Shown one piece after another: positions 18,425 to 26,514 of a DNA stretch of 26,514 nt (position 1 is its first letter; each line of letters opens with the position of its first letter). Source of the DNA: Reclinomonas americana ATCC 50394 (lineage: Eukaryota; Jakobida; Jakobea; Jakobida); NCBI GenBank assembly GCA_048213135.1, contig PS015495.1, positions 1 to 26,514 of the forward strand, written 5' to 3'. Position numbers and translations under genes: made by a program. The notes beneath the pieces were generated by a model. The model worked only from the letters and a program-made list of their open reading frames with translations. It did not search any database and was not told where the DNA came from.

Positions 18425-21400
18425 ATGGCGACCTCGTCAGTGTCGACTGACGTGTTGTTACACGCCACTGGCATTGCGGCATCGTTTCAACCACGTTCTC
18501 CACGCGTTCACACACAGAGGTCGCCTTCATTGAGTGCGGCCTCTCCGCGTTATGTGTCACTGGAGGAGGAAGAGGAGCAACAAGAAGAGTTGCTGCTGAA
18601 TGGAGAAGGCGACGAGGAAGAGGCCGCTGTGACGCGATCCAAGTCGTCGACATCGGTCAGAACAGTTGAAAGCGATCACGAGGCGGATGATGATGTTTGC
18701 CACGAAGAGGATGATGATGATGATGATGACGAGCGTCTGTCCAACATGTCATCGCCGCTGTTGTCAGCGACCGACCGGAAAGAGCGCGCGAGTCGAGCTT
18801 CACGGGAGAAGCGACAGCAGTTGCTGATGCAGCGGCATCACCGACGGAGCAAGAGTCTCACTGGCATGGCGCCTCCGATGCCGGCCGTGTGTCGCGTGGA
18901 TGTGGAGGCGGCGCATGCGGGAATGATCATGTCTTCGTCGGCTTCGTCGGCTGCGGCGGCTGGTGGATTCACGTCGCCGTTGTCGATGGGGGAGAGCGGG
19001 GGAACGCCGAGTAGTAGTACGCCGGCGACGACGCCCACGGGACCCGGGTCGTGGGATGATCAGTTGTCGTTTTTGTTGCTGTGCTTTCTTTGTTGCGTTG
19101 GTGTGAGGGGGGAAATGAGGGAAAGGGAAAGAGGGAAAGGGAAAGGGAGAGGGAGAAGGGAGAGGGGGAGGGAGGGAGAGGGAAGGGAGAGGAGAGGGAG
19201 AGGGAAGGGAGAGGAGAGGGAGAGGAGAGAGAAGCGGGAATGGGAGAGGGAGACAGCAGATGGCAGTTAGAGACACGCTTGCAGCGTCAGTGTGAGAGAG
19301 AGAGAGTGAACGAGAGCGAAACAAACAGCAACTAGACACACTTGCATCGACAGTGAAAAGAAATTGACGAGAGTAGGGAGAGAGAGAGAGGAGAGAGAGA
19401 GAGCGAGAAACCAAACGGCAATTAGAGGCATTATTGCAGCGACAGTGGGAAAGAGAGTGAACGAAGTGATAACTGACGGTGATTAGAAGCTTTCCTGCAG
19501 CGAGAGTGTAAAGGGAATCTTCTTTTCTCACTCGTTCACTCTCCCACTCACGATGTCTCTCCCGCTCATTATTTCTCTCTCACTCTCTCTCCTTTTGTTA
19601 CACTCTCTCATTCTCTTCTTGCCTCACTCACTCACTCTCTCACTCACTCCTTCTTCTCTCTCTTACACTCACTCACACTTCTCTTTTCTCGCTCACTCTC
19701 ACTCTCATTCGCGCTCACTCTTTCGCTCCTTTTACCAACTCCTTGTCTTCTATCACACTCACTCCCTCTCTCACTATCTCTCTTACTCTCACTCGCGCTA
19801 ACACTTTCGCTCCTTTCACTCGCGCCTTCTTCTCCTCTCTCACACTCGCTCTCTCCCTCCCTCCCTCACTCTTTCCCAAGGGGTTGCAAGTGTTGATTGG
19901 TTGTGTCGCGCTGCAGATGCGGTGCAGGGAGTGCCGCTGGGTCTCGTGTTTGGATCGGTGCCATACCTGTTGCAGGCCAAGAGCTCGTACACGGACATTG
20001 GCATGTTTTCGTTTGCCACCTGGCCTTACGCGCTCAAACTGTTGTGGTCGCCGTTGGTGAGGATGCTTCCCGGGGCTAGTGATCTCTCTCACTCTCTCTC
20101 CCGTCCTTCTCCTTTCCCTCATTTTCCGCTTCAGCGTCATCAGTGTCTTCTTTTGTTGTTGTTCTCTTTTTCACCCTCCCTCTTTCCCCCTCCCCCTCTC
20201 ATCTCCACTCGTGTTAAACCTTGCTCTCTTGCGTCAACAGAGTCTTCTTGTTCGTGTACTTGTTACTCCCGCTCGTCTGCACCACTCTGTCTGTCTCCCC
20301 TCCCCCTCTCCTTCCCTCCTCCTCTCCTCCTCGCCGCCCCTCCTCCTCTTCCTCCATTTCCTCTTCCACCACATCCTCCTGCCCCAACTCCTCGTCTCCT
20401 CCATCCCATCTCCTCCTCTTCCACTCTCTCCCCTCTCCACCTTCTCCCCCTCTCCCTCCTCCTTCTCCCTCCCTCCTCCTTCTCCTTCCCTCCTCCTTCT
20501 CCCACCCTCCCCCTTTCCCTTTCTCTCACCCTTCCCCTCTTCCTCCATTTCCTCTTCCACCACATCCTCCTGCCCCATATCCTCGTCTCCTCCATCCCGT
20601 CTCCTCTTCCCTCACTCTCTCCCTCCTTTCCCTTCTCTAATCCCTCCTCCATTTCCCTCTCCTTTCCCTCCTCCCCCTTCTCCCTCCCTCCCCCTTCCCC
20701 TCCCCCCAGGTCGACCACTTCCACTGGCGCTCCGTGGGCCGCCGCCGCTCATGGATCATGCCCATCAACATGATCTCTGGCGCCCTCATGCTCTACGGCG
20801 GCGTTTATGCCGACGCGTTGCTGTCGCAGGAAACGCTGAACATCGCGCTCATCACGATGTATGCATTTGTGCTGGTCACGCTCATGGCCACACAAGACGT
20901 TGCGGTGGATGGATGGGCGCTGACGCTGCTGTCGCGGAGACACGTGGGGCTGCAAGTTTCGTGGCGGAGGGACAACGAAAAGGGGGAAAGAGTCGCCATA
21001 GTTACCCATTTTCGTTGCAGTCGACGGCGCAAACCCTCGGCATGTCGGTCGGCTTCTTCACCTCGTTCACCATCTTCTTGGCACTGAGTTCGGTCGAGTT
21101 CTGCAACTCGTTTTTGCGATCCACACCGTCCACGGAGCCGCTGGTGACGCTCGGAGGCTATCTCCAGTTCTGGGGGGTGATTTATGTTTGTTTCACCATC
21201 CTGCTGGTGTTTGTGCGCGAGGACGTCAACCGCCAGTCGGTGGCATCGCAACAGTCCAGTCTGCGCTACGTGTACACACAGCTGTGGTCCATTGTCAAGT
21301 CCAAGAGTTGCGCTGCTTGTTTATTCAACCAAGATGCTGTATTGGACTGAACTGTCGAGTGCAGACACGCGGCGTTTGTTGCTCTTGCTCACCATTTGCA

Positions 21401-24400
21401 AGTTTGGATTCACGGTCATTGATTCTGGTGAGTGCGGGTTGATGAGCGGCTTAGGAATTTCGACTCACAACTCCCCATCCCCCGTCAAAGTGACCGGGCT
21501 GAAACTGGTCGAGCTCGGATTCCGTCGAGATCACCTCGCATTGGTTTCGTTTATCATCACATGTGCTGTTATTCATGATGAGAGGACTCACAGCATCATG
21601 TGCGTGCAGATTGTCACCTTGTGTTTCCCCTTCGAGTTCATTTTTGCGATTATCGCTGGTCGCATGGTGACGGTTTCCAGCAGCCCACTCGAGCCGGTGT
21701 GTTCAAATGTGCCACGTGATCTCACTGCGTCACGGTTGTACTCACATCGTCTTTCGTGCACAGTGGCTGAAGACGTATCAGTTCCGTATCGGTGAGTTTC
21801 TCTGCTGCAAGCATGTGACTCGCGAGCAGAGTGTTCACTTGTGTTCGTGCTCCGCAGTGGTTGCCGGTCTCGGTTCGATGATGGTGGTATTCATTCAGCT
21901 GTCGGATGGCGAGGAAGTTGGTGCTGGATCGCTTCTGCTTGTGCTCACCATGGTGCGTCTGCATTCCTTGCATCGGTTCGAGTGGAGACGAACGCTGACA
22001 TGTCGTGCACGTGCAGTTTTTGTTGTACTCGGTCGCTCGCAACGTGCAAGCTGTATCTCTGGTAAGTAGGTGAAGGGGAGGGAGAGTCGCAACAAGAGAG
22101 AAGGAGAGAATGAGAAGTCTTGAGGACGCTTTCTTCTTGGGTGAGGACGCGGAGGAGTTGGTAGGAGAAGGGAAAGGAGAGTCTCAGCAAGAGAGAAGGA
22201 GGGGATGAGAAGTCTTGAGGACACTTTCTTCTTGGGTGAGGACGCGGAGGAGTTGGTAGGAGAAGGGAAAGGAGAGTCTCAGCAAGAGAGAAGGAGGGGA
22301 TGAGAAGTCTTGATGACACTTTCCTCTTGCGTGAGGACGCGGAGGAGTTGGTAGGAGAAGGGAAAGGAGGGTCTCAGCAAGAGAGAAGGAGGGGATGAGA
22401 AGTCTTGAGGACACTTTCTTCTTGGGTGAGGACGCAGAGGAGTTGGTAGGAGAAGGGAAAGGAGAGTCTCAGCAAGAGCAAAGGAGAGAGTGAGGAGTCT
22501 TGAGGACACTTTCTTCTTGGGTGAGGAAGCAGAGGAGCTGTGTCGCTGGTTGGTAAGGGATGGGAAAAGTGAGTCTCCGAAGAGAGAAGGAGAGAATGAG
22601 AAATCTTTTCGATCGCAGAGGAGCAATCTGGCTATTGTCAACGAGAGAATGCGTCTTCAGAAGCGCTCTGACACTTCCCTCTCTCTCCCGCACACACAGA
22701 GTGCATACTTTTCTCGGGTCTCCGACATGGACATTGCCGGAACCCACATGACGCTGTTGAACACGGTCATCAACTTTGGTGGCATGTGGCCCTCGATGGT
22801 TGGTGCTGCCGGCTGTCGATTGGACTCAGTGTGCGCCGGTGCTCCCTGTCAGGTGACCACGTCCGTCTACTACCCCGTGTCCCTCCCCCCCCCNNNNNNN
22901 NNNNNNNNNNNNNNNNNNNNNNNNNNNNNNNNNNNNNNNNNNNNNNNNNNNNNNNNNNNNNNNNNNNNNNNNNNNNNNNNNNNNNNNNNNNNNNNNNNNN
23001 NNNNNNNNNNNNNNNNNNNNNNNNNNNNNNNNNNNNNNNNNNNNNNNNNNNNNNNNNNNNNNNNNNNNNNNNNNNNNNNNNNNNNNNNNNNNNNNNNNNN
23101 NNNNNNNNNNNNNNNNNNNNNNNNNNNNNNNNNNNNNNNNNNNNNNNNNNNNNNNNNNNNNNNNNNNNNNNNNNNNNNNNNNNNNNNNNNNNNNNNNNNN
23201 NNNNNNNNNNNNNNNNNNNNNNNNNNNNNNNNNNNNNNNNNNNNNNNNNNNNNNNNNNNNNNNNNNNNNNNNNNNNNNNNNNNNNNNNNNNNNNNNNNNN
23301 NNNNNNNNNNNNNNNNNNNNNNNNNNNNNNNNNNNNNNNNNNNNNNNNNNNNNNNNNNNNNNNNNNNNNNNNNNNNNNNNNNNNNNNNNNNNNNNNNNNN
23401 NNNNNNNNNNNNNNNNNNNNNNNNNNNNNNNNNNNNNNNNNNNNNNNNNNNNNNNNNNNNNNNNNNNNNNNNNNNNNNNNNNNNNNNNNNNNNNNNNNNN
23501 NNNNNNNNNNNNNNNNNNNNNNNNNNNNNNNNNNNNNNNNNNNNNNNNNNNNNNNNNNNNNNNNNNNNNNNNNNNNNNNNNNNNNNNNNNNNNNNNNNNN
23601 NNNNNNNNNNNNNNNNNNNNNNNNNNNNNNNNNNNNNNNNNNNNNNNNNNNNNNNNNNNNNNNNCCCCCCACCACTGTACTCACCATGATGTTGTGTGCG
23701 CGGCAGGTGAATCGTGCAATGTGGAGCTGTCGGCGTCCGAATCGTGTGGTCGATGCAATGTGCGATTCGACGGCTACTACGGTAAGAATTGTTCATTCAC
23801 GTTACCATCCACTCTCTATCTCTGAATCTCGTCACCATCGCGCAGTTGTGGCCTTTCTGTGTTTTGCTGCGGGTATCGCGCTCTACTGGCCGATTGCTCG
23901 ACTGTGCCGCATGCTGGGTCCACTCGGACCAGACGACTTCAAGAAGCCCGAGGTGGACATTGATGACTTGCTGTCGTCTACGGCACGGCCTCTCCCACTC
24001 GCAACATCCTCCTCCACCGCTTGTGCCGGCAGCGTGCAAATGGATCCGTCACCACTGACATTGGCGCGCACCATGCACGTCAGCGAGGCTGGTGTTTTTG
24101 TGGAAATACTCGAAGGTGGCGACATCGGCGACGACGACCATGTCCATCCGCCGCCGCCGCCATTGGAGAATGCGCGCACGAATGGCAGTGCGCATGCGCA
24201 TGCAGACGACGATATCGAGGAGGAAGAGGATGGCGACGACACTACGGCACTCCTCCCCGTCCGCACTCCGTCGGCGGCCTCGGCATCGCTCCTGCGACGA
24301 TCGTCATCGCTGGTTGTGTCTGCGAGTGCTGTGCCGACAACCGCCGCTGCGACGGCAGTTGCGCACTCGGCCGGCTCGCCCCGCCGTGCTGATGCCGTCA

Positions 24401-24415
24401 GTCCGCCAACGGCGC

Positions 24416-24423
<8 letters not shown>
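18425..24423 (+). CDS. SLC33A1: Acetyl-CoA transporter, SLC33A1/AT-1 family
   Basis: This family imports acetyl-CoA into the ER lumen. Exons: 18425-19091, 19917-20056, 20710-20955, 21021-21306, 21365-21427, 21491-21543, 21610-21696, 21764-21791, 21858-21952, 22017-22061, 22700-22852, 23707-23781, 23846-24423 (TAG); at least one exon is probably lost in the gap 22894-23664. Diagnostic motifs: LYAVQGVPLGLVFGS (exon 1/2 join), YALKLLWSPLVD, VGRRRSWIMP, ATQDVAVDGWALTLLSR, TGLKLVELGFRRDHLAL, THMTLLNTVINFGGMWPS, FDGYYVVAFL. Membrane segments occur throughout exons 2-10 and 13. An acidic, Ser-rich N-terminal arm of about 210 residues and a C-terminal tail of about 165 residues (proline run, acidic patch, Ala/Ser-rich end) are longer than in human. 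Two donors are GTTGCG and two GTTTCG. A possible frame break near 22802 is discussed separately. Confidence 0.95.
19092..19916. repeat. Transporter intron 1: GA-rich then CT-rich simple sequence
   Basis: This 825-bp intron starts GTTGCG and ends CGCTGCAG. GGGAGA repeats fill 19105-19250, GA-type sequence runs to 19520, then CACTCTC repeats to about 19870. No other exon is recognised. Confidence 0.8.
20057..20709 (+). repeat. Transporter intron 2: CT-rich with a 65-bp duplicated block
   Basis: This 653-bp intron (GTGAGG...CCCCCCAG) is almost wholly pyrimidine. A block beginning CCTCCATTTCCTCTTCCACC at 20351 recurs about 191 bp later at 20542 with few changes. Long open frames across it are Pro/Ser/Leu-rich and result from composition. 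Confidence 0.85.
22066..22600 (+). repeat. 95-bp minisatellite in transporter intron 10
   Basis: The word TGAGAAGTCT (TGAGGAGTCT in the fifth copy) begins at 22111, 22206, 22301, 22396 and 22491, an exact 95-bp period. A diverged sixth start is near 22597. The unit includes TTGAGGACACTTTCTTCTTG and GGTAGGAGAAGGGAAAGGAG. Because 95 is not a multiple of three, the repeated minus-strand frames are not a coding signal. Confidence 0.95.
22894..23664. other. Assembly gap (N run)
   Basis: 771 N between transporter exons 22700-22852 and 23707-23781, flanked by C runs. The exons on each side differ in phase (0 then 1), so a missing exon here is likely. Confidence 0.99.
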
Positions 24424-25880
<1,457 letters not shown>

Positions 25881-25916
25881 GTGTGTGAAAAAGGAGAGAA
25901 GGACGGAGGACAACTC

Positions 25917-26351
25917 TCATTCATTGTCGACGGAGGACACTGCCCATCGGTATGCCCACGCTCGTGCATCTTCCTCAATGAAGCATCGCAGCACGAGCGA
26001 TGGCAGAGGTTCTGCGGCAAAGTCGTCGTCGTCATTGTCTGCCTCGACTTTGATATCCTGCACAGCGTTGCGGGCATGCAGAATGGCCGCGATCTCTTGG
26101 CGTGCACAGGTGAGTGGATTCCACATGCCTGCGTGCGTGTTTTTCGGTGAGGGGCGGGGTGCTTGAGAGATGAAGGAGAAGGAGGAGGACGAGGAGAGTA
26201 CCGGCGGCCCACATCACCGCCGTGGTGTCGTTGGAGCCGCTGATCACGCGACCGTCGCGCAGCACAGCGAGAGTGTTGACGCGAAGGCGGTGGCCGGTCA
26301 TCTGGGCGCACAACTCTCCGCTGGCGTATTCGCGCACGTAGATGATGCGGT
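25917..26351 (-). CDS. WD40-repeat protein, paralogue 2 (partial, continues past the right edge)
   Basis: Two exons join in phase: 26351-26202 (after CCCACAG) and 26128-25917 (TGA). The first gives DRIIYVREYASGELCAQMTG followed by a WD40 blade, HRLRVNTLAVLRDGRVISGS then NDTTAVMWAAG. The second reads MWNPLTCARQEIAAILHARN, an acidic patch DNDDDDF, then AAEPLPSLVLRCFIEEDARA and WAVSSVDNE. The segment LPSLVLRCFIEEDAR matches LPQLVLRCFVVEEAR in the neighbour, so the two are tandem paralogues with different extreme C-termini. The stop codon is 36 bp before the neighbour's ATG on the same strand. The donor is GTACTC. Upstream exons lie beyond 26514. Confidence 0.87.
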
Positions 26352-26514
26352 CTGTGGGAAGGAAAAGGGAGAATGGGCGAAGGGGAAGGGGAACGGGAAG
26401 GGAATGGGGGAAGGGAATGGGGGAAGGAACGGGGGGAAGGAACGAGGGGAAAGGAACAGGGGGAAGGAACGAGGGGGAAGGAAAAAGTGGGAAGGAGAAG
26501 GGGGAAGGAGAAGG
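26352..26514. repeat. Purine-rich GGGAAGGAA repeats, intron of WD40 paralogue 2
   Basis: The plus strand is almost only G and A with units such as GGGGAAGGAAC and GGGGGAAGGAACGAG. It follows the acceptor of the exon starting 26351 and continues past the window edge. Confidence 0.85.

Noticed and set aside
1771-21312. Minor (U12-type) introns as an explanation of the odd donors
   Set aside because: None begins ATATCCTT or GTATCCTT, and no TCCTTAAC branch site is visible; the acceptors are ordinary AG.
20079-21350. 423-codon open frame including Pro/Ser-rich sequence before the transporter motifs
   Set aside because: The first part is pyrimidine-rich intron 2. The transporter sequence begins only after the acceptor at 20709, and the frame's stop lies in the 58-nt GTTGCG intron.
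8192-21364. Introner-like elements as the source of the GTTGCG introns
   Set aside because: Apart from the six donor bases and the terminal CAG, the intron bodies do not resemble each other. Only the coilin intron has a copy (17059).
22066-22600. CRISPR-like regular repeat array
   Set aside because: The full 95-bp unit is repeated without unique spacers and lies in a eukaryotic intron; it is a minisatellite.
25881-25913. Upstream extension of WD40 paralogue 1 to 25913
   Set aside because: The frame is open to TTG at 25913 but the first ATG is at 25880. A non-AUG start is not supported in this eukaryotic context.

Overview
The window is nuclear DNA from an intron-dense eukaryote. Genes are split into many short exons that join only through GT...AG introns, on both strands. 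Introns and spacers are full of simple repeats ((CT)n, (GA)n, (CA)n, TTC runs) and there are six runs of N, as in a draft short-read assembly. Two gene families (DOCK-A/B with SH3 plus DHR-1, and coilin) point to an opisthokont, amoebozoan or similar lineage. I cannot name the species. Introns of 54-80 nt, codons rich in G/C and very short intergenic distances suggest a compact protist-type or small-metazoan genome.

Layout, left to right. 606-6692 (-): 22 consecutive exons of a DOCK-A/B guanine nucleotide exchange factor (SH3, DHR-1 and the start of the helical middle). Its first exon is not identified and its catalytic DHR-2 lies off the left edge. 7636-9656 (+): a multi-exon gene of unrecognised family. 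9685-9874 (+) and 11154-11345 (-): two weak single-exon candidates either side of a degenerate ~140-bp tandem repeat. 11876-14752 (+): coilin, the Cajal-body scaffold, six exons. 14828-18331 (-): a coiled-coil protein. 18425-24423 (+): acetyl-CoA transporter of the SLC33A1/AT-1 family, 13 exons seen. 24416-25880 (-) and 25917-26351 (-): two tandem WD40-repeat paralogues; the second runs off the right edge.

The genes have no shared pathway. Packing is tight: coilin and the coiled-coil gene converge with 75 bp between stop codons. The coiled-coil and transporter genes diverge with 93 bp between start codons. The transporter and first WD40 gene converge with their stop codons overlapping. The two WD40 genes are 36 bp apart.

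The most unusual signal is the splice donor. When exons are joined by protein homology and codon phase, 12 of about 54 inferred introns, in five of the seven main genes and on both strands, begin GTTGCG instead of GTRAGT. Three more begin GTTACG or GTTTCG. Most of these introns are short. Several joins (transporter exon 1/2, DOCK at 1777/1722, coilin at 14411/14477) restore conserved family sequence exactly.
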